A stretch of 64,000 bases of DNA from an uncultured Oscillibacter sp. (GTDB lineage: Bacteria; Bacillota; Clostridia; Oscillospirales; Oscillospiraceae), in contig CAJUDV010000002.1 in NCBI GenBank assembly GCA_910585385.1, positions 37,080-101,079 of the forward strand, in the 5' to 3' direction. Under the pieces are notes generated by a model, which saw only the letters and a list, made by a program, of their open reading frames with translations, made no database searches and was not told where the DNA came from. The translations under genes and the position numbers were made by a program. Every line of letters starts with the position of its first letter. Position 1 is the first letter of the stretch. This document shows, piece by piece, positions 24,713 through 32,928 of this stretch.

Positions 24713-26569
24713 ATGTCGACACATAGATATATCGACCATATCTGTGCCGCGGTTCTGGCGCTGACCCTGGTTTTGACGCTGCTCTTTACCAACGGCGAGG
24801 CCCTGGGCCTCCAGCCCGCCTCCGGCAGCCAGGGGTATGGGGAGCGGCTCTTTGACACCTCCCGGGTCCATACCGTCGACATCGTTATGGACGGTTGGGA
24901 GGATTTCATCGAGACCTGTGAAAACGAGGAGTACGCCGCCTGCGCCGTGGTCATCGACGGCGAGGCGTACAGGGACGTGGGGCTCCGCGCCAAGGGGAAC
25001 ACCTCCCTCAGCACGGTCTCCGCCATGGGCAGCAGCCGGTACAGCTTCAAGCTGGAATTTGACCATTATGAAGCGGGCAGGACGTATTACGGCCTGGATA
25101 AGCTGTGCCTCAACAATGTCATCCAGGACAACACCTATATGAAGGACTACCTCACCTACCGGATGATGGGGGCCTTCGGCGCAGCATCGCCCCTGTGCAG
25201 TTACGTCTATATCACGGTCAACGGGGAGGACTGGGGGCTGTACCTGGCGGTGGAGGGCGTGGAGGAGAGCTTCCTCCGGCGCAATTACGGCAGTGGGTAT
25301 GGGGCGCTCTATAAGCCGGACAGCATTGATTTCGGCGGCGGCCGCGGCAACGGCCGGGACTTTGACATGGAAGGCTTTGTGGGGGGCTGGGCCGTGGGGG
25401 ACGGCGGCGCTCCGCGGGTTCGAACTGTGACGGCTCCGGAGACAGGGGAGCGGGCGGCGGCGCCGGAGACGGGCTCCATGCCCGGCGGCTTCCCGGGGGG
25501 AGAGGCGGCGGTGCCCTCCGGCGGCTTCGGCGGCATGGGCTCCGACGATGTGAAGCTCCGGTACGCCGGCGATGACCCGGACAGCTACGCCAACATCTTC
25601 TCCGGCGCCAAGACGGACGTGACGGCGGCGGACCAGGCCCGGCTGATACAGGCCCTGAAAGTCCTGGGCGAGGGGGAAGATGTGGAGAGCGTCCTGGATA
25701 TGGACCAGGTCCTCCGGTATTTTGTGGTCCACAACTTTGTGGTCAACGGCGACAGCTACACCGGCTCCATGGTCCACAACTACTACCTCTACGAGGAGGA
25801 CGGACGGCTCAGCATGATTCCCTGGGACTACAACCTGGCCTTCGGCACATTTCAGACTGCTGACGCCTCCGCCGCCGTCAACGACCCCATTGACACTCCC
25901 CTCTCCGTCACTGGGGACGGAGACCGGCCCATGGCGGACTGGATCTTCGGCGACGCGGCGTATACGGCGCTGTACCACCGCTGTTTCCAGGAGTTCCTGG
26001 AGACCGTGGACCCCGCCGCCCTCATTGAGGAGGCCTATCGTCTGATTGCCCCCTATGTGGAGCGGGACCCCACCAAATTCTGCGCCTATGAGGAGTTTGA
26101 GACCGGCGTGGAGACCCTTAAGACCTTCTGTGCCCTCCGGGCCGAGAGTGTGTCCGGCCAGCTGGCGGGGACGATTCCCTCCACGGCGGAGGGCCAGTCC
26201 GCCGCCGGAGACGCTCTGGTGGAGACGGACGGCCTGATCCTCTCCGCCATGGGCGCCATGGACATGGGCGGAGACCTGGGCGGCGGGTTTGGCGGCCCCG
26301 GAGGGGGCGGGAGACCGGAGTTCGGCCGGGGAACAGAAAACAGGCCGGAGGGTCCGCTCGGACCCTCCGGCCAGCCGGGGGCTGTGGGAATGGAGCTTTC
26401 GGGTGAGGGGAACCTCTCCCAGGCGCTTCTCCTGCTGGGCGTCTGCGTTCTGGTTCTGGCGGCGGGGATTCTGACGGCCTGGCAGTACCGGCGGCGGGGG
26501 AGACGGAGGCCGGGGGGAGCCGGCCGCCCTGTCCGGGCTCAGGAGAACTCCGCGTGCTGCCGGCGGTAG
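24713..26569 (+). CDS. CotH kinase family protein, membrane-anchored
   Basis: 618 aa. An N-terminal membrane segment (ICAAVLALTLVLTLLF) exports the chain. The CotH kinase domain is at about 40-480, with GLRAKGNTSLS, RYSFKLEFDHY, LCLNNVIQDNTYMKDYLTYRMM and the metal-binding MIPWDYNLAFG. CotH proteins are secretory protein kinases, known from spore coats. A Gly-rich low-complexity linker (about 505-555) leads to a C-terminal helix (LLLLGVCVLVLAAGILTAW) and an Arg-rich tail. GGGAGG precedes the start. The 3' end overlaps the convergent gene at 26539 by 31 bp. The substrate is unknown. Confidence 0.88.
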   Translation: MSTHRYIDHICAAVLALTLVLTLLFTNGEALGLQPASGSQGYGERLFDTSRVHTVDIVMDGWEDFIETCENEEYAACAVVIDGEAYRDVGLRAKGNTSLSTVSAMGSSRYSFKLEFDHYEAGRTYYGLDKLCLNNVIQDNTYMKDYLTYRMMGAFGAASPLCSYVYITVNGEDWGLYLAVEGVEESFLRRNYGSGYGALYKPDSIDFGGGRGNGRDFDMEGFVGGWAVGDGGAPRVRTVTAPETGERAAAPETGSMPGGFPGGEAAVPSGGFGGMGSDDVKLRYAGDDPDSYANIFSGAKTDVTAADQARLIQALKVLGEGEDVESVLDMDQVLRYFVVHNFVVNGDSYTGSMVHNYYLYEEDGRLSMIPWDYNLAFGTFQTADASAAVNDPIDTPLSVTGDGDRPMADWIFGDAAYTALYHRCFQEFLETVDPAALIEEAYRLIAPYVERDPTKFCAYEEFETGVETLKTFCALRAESVSGQLAGTIPSTAEGQSAAGDALVETDGLILSAMGAMDMGGDLGGGFGGPGGGGRPEFGRGTENRPEGPLGPSGQPGAVGMELSGEGNLSQALLLLGVCVLVLAAGILTAWQYRRRGRRRPGGAGRPVRAQENSACCRR

Positions 26570-27054
26570 GCGTCGTTATCCTTTTGGGCCAGCTCCCGGT
26601 CCACCTGGGCCAGCTGCCGCTCCAGATCCCTGGCGCGGACTTCGTCTGTCTCGGTCCGAAGCCGGCCCTCCAGCTGTTCCCGCCGTTTTTTCAGCTGCCG
26701 GATCTCCCGGTCCACCTTGCCGGTGTCGCAGGTGCATTTCTCCTCCCCCTTGCCGGAGGCCGGTTTTTCCGGCCTTTCCGGCGGGGCGTTTTCCTCCTCC
26801 GGCAGGGCCTCCGGGGCCTTGGGGGCGGGGTCGTCAAAGAAGATCCTGGGGCTGCCGTCCCCGTCCTTTCCCACCCAGTACAGGCCGCAGGGCGTGTGTT
26901 TCTCCTCGGGGAGGTACCGGTCTGTCGCTGGGGCCGCCGGGGCGGTCCGGGGTTCCTCCCGCCGGGGTTCCTCCTGCCGGGGCGTCTGCACGCCGGAGGG
27001 CTCCTGGACCTCCGGGGAGGCGGGAGTGTGGATCATACCGGAAATCGGTTCCAT
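26539..27054 (-). CDS. Small Pro/Glu-rich protein with C-terminal coiled coil, unknown function
   Basis: 171 aa. The N-terminal two thirds are rich in Pro, Glu and Arg and look disordered, apart from a short conserved-looking patch (GLYWVGKDGDGSPRIFFDD, about 58-76). The C-terminus (about 112-171) is a charged coiled coil (VDREIRQLKKRREQLEGRL). A CTC cysteine pair precedes it. The start is set by GGAAGGAG upstream of ATG 27054; the longer frame overlaps the histidine kinase gene. I do not recognise a named family. It follows the two-component genes by 59 bp on the same strand. Confidence 0.6.
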   Translation of the reverse strand: MEPISGMIHTPASPEVQEPSGVQTPRQEEPRREEPRTAPAAPATDRYLPEEKHTPCGLYWVGKDGDGSPRIFFDDPAPKAPEALPEEENAPPERPEKPASGKGEEKCTCDTGKVDREIRQLKKRREQLEGRLRTETDEVRARDLERQLAQVDRELAQKDNDAYRRQHAEFS

Positions 27055-27113
27055 GGCTGTCGCTCCTTCCAAATTGTTCTGTGGGACCAGTTTCCCGCTT
27101 TCCGGCGGGAATT

Positions 27114-28415
27114 TCAAGGGCTTCGCGCTGAACGGTCCCCTGGCGGCTCTGAGATGTTCAGCAGCACGTGGAGGCGGAAGCGGGAGCCCTCCTTTTCCGC
27201 CAGCACGGCCCCCCGGTACTTCTCCGCCGCGGCTTTCACGTTGCGCAGGCCAGTGCCCATGGGCGGCAGCGGGCCGGGGGTGCAGGTGTTCTCGAAGGAG
27301 AGCCTGTAAAAGCTCCCCTGCCGCCGCCCTGTGACCTGGATGAAGCCTGACTCCGGGGCGGCGAGACAGGCCCGGAGGGCGTTGTCCAGGGCGTTGGCGA
27401 AGATGACGCACAGGTCAAAGTCGTCCACGCCGCTCTCCCGGGGCCACAGCAGGGAGACCTCCGCCGTCACGCCCCGGGCCCGGGCGGTCTCCAGCTTGTC
27501 CGCCAGCAGGATGTCAATGACGGCGCTGCCGGTGCGGAAGGCGGGGGACAGAGCGGCGGAAGCGGCCCGCAGGGATTCCAGGTAGGCGGCGGCCTCCTCC
27601 GCACAGCCGCCGCGCAGCAGGCCGGAGAGCGCCGTGAGGTGGTTGTTCCAGTCGTGGCGGAGGGCCCGGGTCCGCTCCTCCCGGGCCCGGGCATCCTCAA
27701 GGTAGGCTTGCTGGGCCCGGGCGGCCTGGGACAGGGCGTCCAGCGCCGCCTGGGCCCGCAGGCCCTGGCAGGCCCGGCGGTAGGCGTGCAGGGTGCACAG
27801 CAGAGCGCTGAGGCCCAGGACCTGGAGAGCCAGCAGGCCCAGGTGCTTTCCCGGTTCCGCCGGGGCGGGGGCAGACAGGCGGCTGTAGACAGTCTGGGTG
27901 AAAAAGACTTCCGCGGCGAAGAAGAACACGCTGGTCAGCAGGGGGAGCCGGAGATAGGGGGCCGGCTCCTCCTGCGGAGGGAGACACTTCAGGATAAGCC
28001 GGCAGCTGCCCCAGCACAGGGCAAAGGCCACCAGGACGGCCAGGATGACCAGCGGATACAGAAGAGGCGTGCCCGTTATCCCGGTAAAGGCGATGCACTC
28101 CAGGGACCCTACGATGCCGGAGGAGAGCTGAGAGGTGTAGACCGCCAGCACCGCCGCCGCGCAGGAGAGAGGCAGGGAGTTTTTCAGCGCCAGACGGCTG
28201 AAGGCGAAGAGGGCCAGCAGCTCCCCGGCCGCGGCAAAGGCCTCGCCCAGAGCGAGCGCGCGGGAGACCGCGTCTACGGCGCAGAGAAACAGGAGATACC
28301 CGGCAAAATACCGGCGTTTGGCGGGTTTCCCCGACAGGCGGCAGGTAAACGCGATGTGGGCAATCACCAGAGTGGCCAGGGTCAGACCCTCCAGAAGCAG
28401 GCTGAACCAGTCCAT
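27114..28415 (-). CDS. Sensor histidine kinase, AgrC/LytS (GHKL) type
   Basis: 433 aa. About six membrane helices fill residues 1-215, followed by a helical dimerisation region. The phosphoacceptor motif LRHDWNNHLTALSG is at about 255-270. The ATP-binding domain (about 300-425) has the N box FANALDNALRAC and a glycine box MGTGLRNVKAAAEKY. This layout is typical of peptide-pheromone or envelope sensors that pair with LytTR regulators. It starts 1 bp after the response regulator stop codon, so the pair is co-translated. The signal is unknown; no pheromone-like small gene is evident nearby. Confidence 0.9.
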   Translation of the reverse strand: MDWFSLLLEGLTLATLVIAHIAFTCRLSGKPAKRRYFAGYLLFLCAVDAVSRALALGEAFAAAGELLALFAFSRLALKNSLPLSCAAAVLAVYTSQLSSGIVGSLECIAFTGITGTPLLYPLVILAVLVAFALCWGSCRLILKCLPPQEEPAPYLRLPLLTSVFFFAAEVFFTQTVYSRLSAPAPAEPGKHLGLLALQVLGLSALLCTLHAYRRACQGLRAQAALDALSQAARAQQAYLEDARAREERTRALRHDWNNHLTALSGLLRGGCAEEAAAYLESLRAASAALSPAFRTGSAVIDILLADKLETARARGVTAEVSLLWPRESGVDDFDLCVIFANALDNALRACLAAPESGFIQVTGRRQGSFYRLSFENTCTPGPLPPMGTGLRNVKAAAEKYRGAVLAEKEGSRFRLHVLLNISEPPGDRSARSP

Positions 28416-28416
28416 G

Positions 28417-29127
28417 TCAGGGGTCCCTCTCTCTCATGCGGAGCAGCAGCGCCTGAGTGAAGTCCCGCTCCCGCAGCCGGGAGACGGGAATCTCGGCGCC
28501 CTGGGACAGCGTTACCCGGCCCCCGCCGCAGCCCAGCACGAAGTCCAGGTTGACCAGGTAGCTCCGGTGGCACCGGAAGAAGCGCCCGTCCACCTGCCGC
28601 TCCAGATTCTCCAGCTTTTCATAGTAGTCCACAAGTCCGCCGCTTCGCAGGTGGAGGTAGACCTTCCGGCCCAGGACCTCGCCGTACGTGATGTCCGCCA
28701 GAGGGACAATCCGGCGGACGGTTCCCCGCTGAACCAGGATGCGCCCATTGTCCCGCCGCTCCAGAGCTCGGACGGCCCGGTCTATGACCCGCCGGAAGCG
28801 GTCGCCGTCCAGGGGCTTGAGCAGGTAGTCGAAGGCCTCCACCGCGAAGGCGTCGAAGACCAGCTCCCCCAGCACCGTCACAAAGATCACAAGGCCCCGG
28901 TCTCCCCGCCGCCGCAGGCGGCGGGCCGTCTCCATGCCGTCCATCCCCTCCATCCGAATGTCCAGGAGCAGCAGGTCAAAGTCCCCGCCCCGCTCCAGAA
29001 GAGCCGCACCGGAGGAGAAGCCCTCCACCCGAAAGGGCACGCGCTGCTCCTCCAGGGCGGCCGTGAGGCGGGCGGTGAGGGCCTCCAGCATCCGGGGCTC
29101 GTCGTCGCAGACCGCGCAAGTTATCAT
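28417..29127 (-). CDS. LytTR-family response regulator
   Basis: About 236 aa. The receiver domain (1-120) has acidic residues in CAVCDDEP, phosphorylatable Asp in DLLLLDIRMEGMDG, and Lys in DYLLKPLDG. The LytTR DNA-binding domain (about 135-236) has the typical RFFRCHRSYLVNLDFV. It is the partner of the kinase that follows. I chose ATG 29127 rather than 29139 because the latter overlaps a -10 box and the family usually starts with a short lead to CDDE. With this promoter the mRNA leader would be only a few bases. Confidence 0.88.
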   Translation of the reverse strand: MITCAVCDDEPRMLEALTARLTAALEEQRVPFRVEGFSSGAALLERGGDFDLLLLDIRMEGMDGMETARRLRRRGDRGLVIFVTVLGELVFDAFAVEAFDYLLKPLDGDRFRRVIDRAVRALERRDNGRILVQRGTVRRIVPLADITYGEVLGRKVYLHLRSGGLVDYYEKLENLERQVDGRFFRCHRSYLVNLDFVLGCGGGRVTLSQGAEIPVSRLRERDFTQALLLRMRERDP

Positions 29128-29137
29128 ATCAATCACC

Positions 29138-29165
29138 ATTTTATCAGAATACCAAATATTCGCAA
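29138..29165 (-). promoter_or_regulatory. Candidate promoter of the two-component operon
   Basis: On the minus strand TTGCGA (29165-29160), a 16-bp spacer and TAAAAT (29143-29138). Transcription would start around 29131, only about 4 nt before ATG 29127. Confidence 0.5.
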
Positions 29166-29170
29166 AAAGG

Positions 29171-29202
29171 GCAATCCCGCCGTCGTGAGATGGCGGGATT
29201 GC
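29171..29202 (-). terminator. Terminator after the anti-sigma gene
   Basis: GCAATCCCGCC and GGCGGGATTGC form an 11-bp stem with a 10-nt loop. On the minus strand it is followed by CCTTTTT. Confidence 0.8.
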
Positions 29203-29215
29203 GTCATGAACGGCG

Positions 29216-30037
29216 CTAAAAGAGCTCTGCCCACCGGCACAGCAGGGACTCCGCCAGGGCCTCGTCCTCCTTTAGATAGGCCAGATGCAGGTTGTACAGC
29301 ACCCCGTCCTCCACCAGATAGCCGTCCATGCCGTAATAGCCGCTGGCAAGGCCGGTGTCGGTGATGACCTGGTACCGCCGCCCGTCGGCGGTGGTGCGGA
29401 GGGATTCGCTGAATTCCACATCCTCCGTGGTTCTGGCCCCGATGACGACCGTGTCCTCGCTGTCCTCCGTGAAGATGGTGGCAAAGGTCTGGAGGCGGAC
29501 GCCCTCCACCTCATAGTCCGTCTCCAGCTGGACGCGCAGCAGATGCCCCTGGGGATCGCCGGTGACGTCCAGCGTCGTCCGGGTCTCCTCCAGGTCCCAG
29601 TCCAGGCCCCGCAGGGCATCCAGGCCGATATACGCCCGGGCCTCGGCGGCGGAGGGGAAGTGTGTCCGCCGCAGGGTGCCGGGATACCAGCTGCTGAGGG
29701 GGTCATAGTTCTGGAATTGCCGGGCGATCTCCTCCCCCGCCTCCCGGATGCCCCCCGTCAGGGCGGAGACGGGGAATTTCTCCACGTCCGCCGCCAGGTC
29801 GTAGCCGGATTGGGTGAAGTCCGAGTCCGGCGCTCCCCGGGCGGTGAAGCTGTCCAGCAGCCAGGTGCCGCCCCCGGCGGCCACCGCCGCCGCGGAGGCC
29901 AGAAGGCACACGCACGCCGCGGCCAGGACGGCCCGCCGCAGCCGGGGACGCCTCCTTCCGGCGGGGACCTCCGCCGCCGCCTGCACATAGGCCGGGTCCG
30001 CCAGCTCCAGCTTTCTCAGCAGTTCCTCGCCTGTCAT
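29216..30037 (-). CDS. Membrane-anchored anti-sigma-like protein
   Basis: 273 aa. A short cytoplasmic N-terminus (TGEELLRKLELADPAYVQAAAEV) precedes one membrane helix (LRRAVLAAACVCLLASAAAVAAGG, about 34-57) and a large extracytoplasmic domain of unrecognised fold. The start ATG overlaps the sigma factor stop (ATGA), so the two are translationally coupled. The layout is that of an anti-sigma factor or sigma-associated membrane sensor. No zinc-binding ZAS motif (HxxxCxxC) is visible, so binding to the sigma factor is inferred from context only. Confidence 0.7.
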   Translation of the reverse strand: MTGEELLRKLELADPAYVQAAAEVPAGRRRPRLRRAVLAAACVCLLASAAAVAAGGGTWLLDSFTARGAPDSDFTQSGYDLAADVEKFPVSALTGGIREAGEEIARQFQNYDPLSSWYPGTLRRTHFPSAAEARAYIGLDALRGLDWDLEETRTTLDVTGDPQGHLLRVQLETDYEVEGVRLQTFATIFTEDSEDTVVIGARTTEDVEFSESLRTTADGRRYQVITDTGLASGYYGMDGYLVEDGVLYNLHLAYLKEDEALAESLLCRWAELF

Positions 30038-30594
30038 GGGTCGTAGCCCTCCTTTTTCAGAGATTCCCGGAGACGGTTCCGGCTTCGGTAGAGGGAGACC
30101 TTCACCTTGCTCCGGGTCAGGGCGTACCGCTCCGCGATGGCGGCCACGGAGTCCATGTACCAGTACCGCCGCAGGAAGATGTTTCGGCTCTCCTGGCTGA
30201 GAGACCCCAGAAAGCGGTTGATGGTCTCCGCCAGAACCAGGTCGTCCAGGTGCTCCGCGGCGTTGTCCGGGGCGGGAAGGCACCGCTCCAGCTCTCCGGT
30301 GAGCTGGAGAAGGGGGGCGCCGCGCTTCCGGCGGCTCCGCTCCCGGCAGCGGTCCAGCGCCGTGTGTCGGGCGATTCGGGCCAGGAAGGGGAAGAGGTAG
30401 TCCCGGGGCTCGTGGGGTGGGATGGCGTTCCAGGCCGCCAGATACACGTCGTTTTCGCACTCCTCGGCGGTCTGGGGGTCCTCCAGCAGGTTTTCCGCCA
30501 GGGCCCGCAGGGCACCGCCGTATTTCTCCGCGGTGCGGGCCAGGGCGGACTCGTCCCGGGCCAGGTATAATTCTACAATCTGGTGGTCGTCCAT
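30034..30594 (-). CDS. ECF-type RNA polymerase sigma factor
   Basis: 186 aa. Region 2 is at about 10-85 (YGGALRALAENLL; AEECENDVYLAAWNAIPP; FLARIARHTALDRCRERSRRKR). Region 4 is at about 125-180 (SLSQESRNIFLRRYWYMDSVAAIAERYALTRSKVKVSLYRSRNRLRESLKKEG). It directs RNA polymerase to a dedicated promoter set, probably including envelope genes. I chose ATG 30594, with AAGGGGGGC upstream, over the TTG six bases earlier. A SigA promoter at 30677-30705 drives the pair. It is one of two sigma/anti-sigma pairs in the window. Confidence 0.88.
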   Translation of the reverse strand: MDDHQIVELYLARDESALARTAEKYGGALRALAENLLEDPQTAEECENDVYLAAWNAIPPHEPRDYLFPFLARIARHTALDRCRERSRRKRGAPLLQLTGELERCLPAPDNAAEHLDDLVLAETINRFLGSLSQESRNIFLRRYWYMDSVAAIAERYALTRSKVKVSLYRSRNRLRESLKKEGYDP

Positions 30595-30676
30595 AGGCAA
30601 TGCCCCCCTTCCCGGTGTGGAACGCTCTGCTGATCTAAGCGCCGTTTGCGGCGGAGTGGTTACAGATTTTTAAAAA

Positions 30677-30705
30677 ATTATATCGAAAATCGCCGCTTCT
30701 GTAAA
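30677..30705 (-). promoter_or_regulatory. SigA-type promoter of the sigma/anti-sigma operon
   Basis: On the minus strand TTTACA (30705-30700), a 17-bp spacer and consensus TATAAT (30682-30677). It diverges from the fatty acid operon promoter 39 bp away. Confidence 0.75.
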
Positions 30706-30743
30706 GATTCCGGAGCCATTTGCCTTTGGAGGAAAAATTTCTC

Positions 30744-30772
30744 TTGACAAACGGGAGCGCCGCGGATAAAAT
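30744..30772 (+). promoter_or_regulatory. Promoter of the fatty acid biosynthesis operon
   Basis: TTGACA (30744-30749), a 17-bp spacer and TAAAAT (30767-30772). The expected start of transcription is about 30779, next to a long palindrome. Confidence 0.8.
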
Positions 30773-30779
30773 GGCTTCA

Positions 30780-30813
30780 ATTATTTTAATTAAATTAATT
30801 TAATTAAAATAAT
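30780..30813. promoter_or_regulatory. 34-bp AT-only palindrome, probable operator of the fab operon
   Basis: A perfect inverted repeat of A and T only, with left half ATTATTTTAATTAAATT and right half its reverse complement. It covers the predicted +1 region of the acpP-fabZ operon and stands out in GC-rich surroundings. Its position fits a repressor site. The MarR protein at the 3' end of the operon is the obvious candidate binder (inference). The sequence does not match the classic FapR site. Confidence 0.7.
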
Positions 30814-30841
30814 AAAAACTTTTCAAATGAGGAGCGGACAT

Positions 30842-31066
30842 ATGGAATTCGAGAAAGTGCGCGACGTAATCGTGGAGACGCTGGGATGTGAGGCCGGGCA
30901 GGTGACCGAGCAGGCCACCCTGGAGGAGCTGGGGGCGGACTCTCTGGCCGCCGTGGAGCTGATCATGGCCCTGGAGGAGTCCACGGGCATCGCCATTGAC
31001 GACGCCGACGCGGCCAATCTCAAGACCGTGGGAGATATTCTCAGCTATTTGAAGACCCACCAGTGA
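30842..31066 (+). CDS. acpP: Acyl carrier protein
   Basis: 74 aa, the usual ACP size, acidic. The phosphopantetheine attachment serine lies in GADSLAAVELIMALEE (serine about residue 36). It carries growing acyl chains in type II fatty acid synthesis. The start at 30842 has GAGGAGCGG upstream; the longer frame adds five residues with no ribosome site. It is the first gene of the acc/fab operon. Confidence 0.93.
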   Translation: MEFEKVRDVIVETLGCEAGQVTEQATLEELGADSLAAVELIMALEESTGIAIDDADAANLKTVGDILSYLKTHQ

Positions 31067-31132
31067 GAGATTCCGGCGGGGGGAGGGGGACCTCCCTTCG
31101 CCGGACCAAATCCTGAACGGAGAGGAATTGCC

Positions 31133-31543
31133 ATGACCAACCAGGACATTTACGATCTGATCGCCTGCTTTGACCGCAGCACCGCCCAGACGATGCGGCT
31201 GTCTTTGCAGGATTTTACCATAGAGCTGACCCGGGGAGGGGCCCGGGTCCCAGAGGCCGCCGCCCCCGCCGGCGGGGCGGAGCCCCTTCCGGCCCCCAGG
31301 GCGGGGGAGACCATCACCGCCCCGCTGGTAGGGACCTTCTACGCGGCCCCCGCGCCGGACAGCCCGCCCTTTGTGACGGCGGGGGGCCGGGTGAAAAAGG
31401 GGGAGACCGTGTGCCTCATTGAGGCCATGAAGATGATGAGCGAGGTCTCCGCTCCCTGCGACTGCGTCATTGAAGAGGTGGTGAAGGCCAACGGGGAGCT
31501 GGCGGCCTTCGGCGAGCCCCTGTTCCGTTACCGGCCATGCTGA
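31133..31543 (+). CDS. accB: Acetyl-CoA carboxylase biotin carboxyl carrier protein
   Basis: 136 aa. The C-terminal biotinyl domain (about 60-136) contains the biotin-acceptor motif EAMKMMSEV. The N-terminal part (TNQDIYDLIACFDRSTAQTM) is the typical short helical lead, and an Ala/Pro-rich linker separates the two. It carries CO2 from AccC to AccDA. Its end overlaps accC by 7 bp. Confidence 0.95.
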   Translation: MTNQDIYDLIACFDRSTAQTMRLSLQDFTIELTRGGARVPEAAAPAGGAEPLPAPRAGETITAPLVGTFYAAPAPDSPPFVTAGGRVKKGETVCLIEAMKMMSEVSAPCDCVIEEVVKANGELAAFGEPLFRYRPC

Positions 31544-32928
31544 GACGGGTGCTGATTGCCAACCGGGGCGAGATCGCCCTGCGGGTCCTGCGGGCCTGCC
31601 GGGAGATGGGAATCGAGACCGTGGCCGCCTGCTCTGAGGCGGACCGGGAGGCCCTTCATGTCCAGCTGGCCACTCAGGCGGTGTGCGTCGGCCCCGCCCG
31701 GGCGGCGGACAGCTATCTGAACCAGGAGGCCCTGCTGACGGCGGCGCTGGCGACCGGCTGTGACGGCGTGCACCCCGGTTACGGGTTTTTGTCTGAGAAC
31801 GCGGAGTTTGCCGACGCCTGCGCGGAGGCCGGGCTGACCTTCATCGGCCCCTCTGGAGATACCATCCGGAGGGCGGGGAGCAAGTCCGCCGCCCGGGAGC
31901 TCATGCGCGCCGCGGGCGTGCCGGTGACGCCGGGGTCCGACGGGGCGGTGCGCTCCGCGGAGGCGGCGCTGGCCGCCGCGGAGCGGGTGGGCTACCCCGT
32001 GCTGCTGAAGGCCAGCGCCGGAGGCGGCGGCCGGGGCATCCGCCGCTGTGACGGCCCGGAGGACCTGCCCGCCGCCTTCGCGGAGGCCCAGGCGGAGGCC
32101 CGGGCCTGTTTTGACAGCGACGAGATGTACCTGGAGAAGCTGGTGCTGAATCCCCGGCACATCGAGTTTCAGATCCTGGCGGACCGCCACGGCAATGTGA
32201 TTCACCTGGGGGACCGGGACTGCTCCATCCAGCGCCGGAACCAAAAGCTCATTGAGGAGGCCCCGGCCCGGTGTCTGACGCCGGATCTGCGGGCGGAGAT
32301 GGGCCGGGCCGCCGTCCGGGCGGCACGGGCCGTGGGGTACCAGGGCGCGGGCACGGTGGAATTTCTGCTGGACGATAGCGGGAAGCGCTTCTATTTTATG
32401 GAGATGAACACCCGCATTCAGGTGGAGCACGGCGTCACGGAGCTGATCACCGGCGTGGACCTGGTGCGCCAGCAGCTGCGGATCGCCCCCGGCCTGTCCC
32501 TGGGGATTGCCCAGGAGGATGTGCGGCTGGAGGGCCACGCCATAGAGTGCCGGGTCAACGCCGAGGACCCGTCCCAGGACTTCCGGCCCTGCCCCGGCAA
32601 AGTGGAGTTTCTGCACTTCCCCGGCGGGCCTGGGGTGCGGGTGGACTCCTGCCTGTACAGCGGCTGCAGCCTGCCGCCCTACTATGACTCCCTGGCGGCA
32701 AAGCTGCTGGTCCACGCCCCCACCCGGCTGGGGGCGGTGCGCCGGATGCGGCGCTGCCTGGAGGAGTTTGCCCTGGAGGGGGTTCCCACCAACGCGGAGC
32801 TGTCCTACGAGATCCTATACCACCCCGTGTTTCTCCGGGGCGGCTGTACCACCGCGTTTTTGGATGAGCATCTCAAGGAGCTGCTGGAGTTCAGCCGGCG
32901 GCTGGCGGAGAAGGAGGAAGAGGCATGA
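31537..32928 (+). CDS. accC: Acetyl-CoA carboxylase, biotin carboxylase subunit
   Basis: 463 aa, standard length. It is an ATP-grasp enzyme that carboxylates biotin on AccB. RRVLIANRGEIALRVLRACREMGI opens the pre-ATP-grasp domain. The glycine-rich loop LLKASAGGGGRGIRRC is at about 155-170, and the active-site motif FYFMEMNTRIQVEHGVTE at about 285-303. It overlaps accD by 4 bp. Confidence 0.96.
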   Translation: MLRRVLIANRGEIALRVLRACREMGIETVAACSEADREALHVQLATQAVCVGPARAADSYLNQEALLTAALATGCDGVHPGYGFLSENAEFADACAEAGLTFIGPSGDTIRRAGSKSAARELMRAAGVPVTPGSDGAVRSAEAALAAAERVGYPVLLKASAGGGGRGIRRCDGPEDLPAAFAEAQAEARACFDSDEMYLEKLVLNPRHIEFQILADRHGNVIHLGDRDCSIQRRNQKLIEEAPARCLTPDLRAEMGRAAVRAARAVGYQGAGTVEFLLDDSGKRFYFMEMNTRIQVEHGVTELITGVDLVRQQLRIAPGLSLGIAQEDVRLEGHAIECRVNAEDPSQDFRPCPGKVEFLHFPGGPGVRVDSCLYSGCSLPPYYDSLAAKLLVHAPTRLGAVRRMRRCLEEFALEGVPTNAELSYEILYHPVFLRGGCTTAFLDEHLKELLEFSRRLAEKEEEA

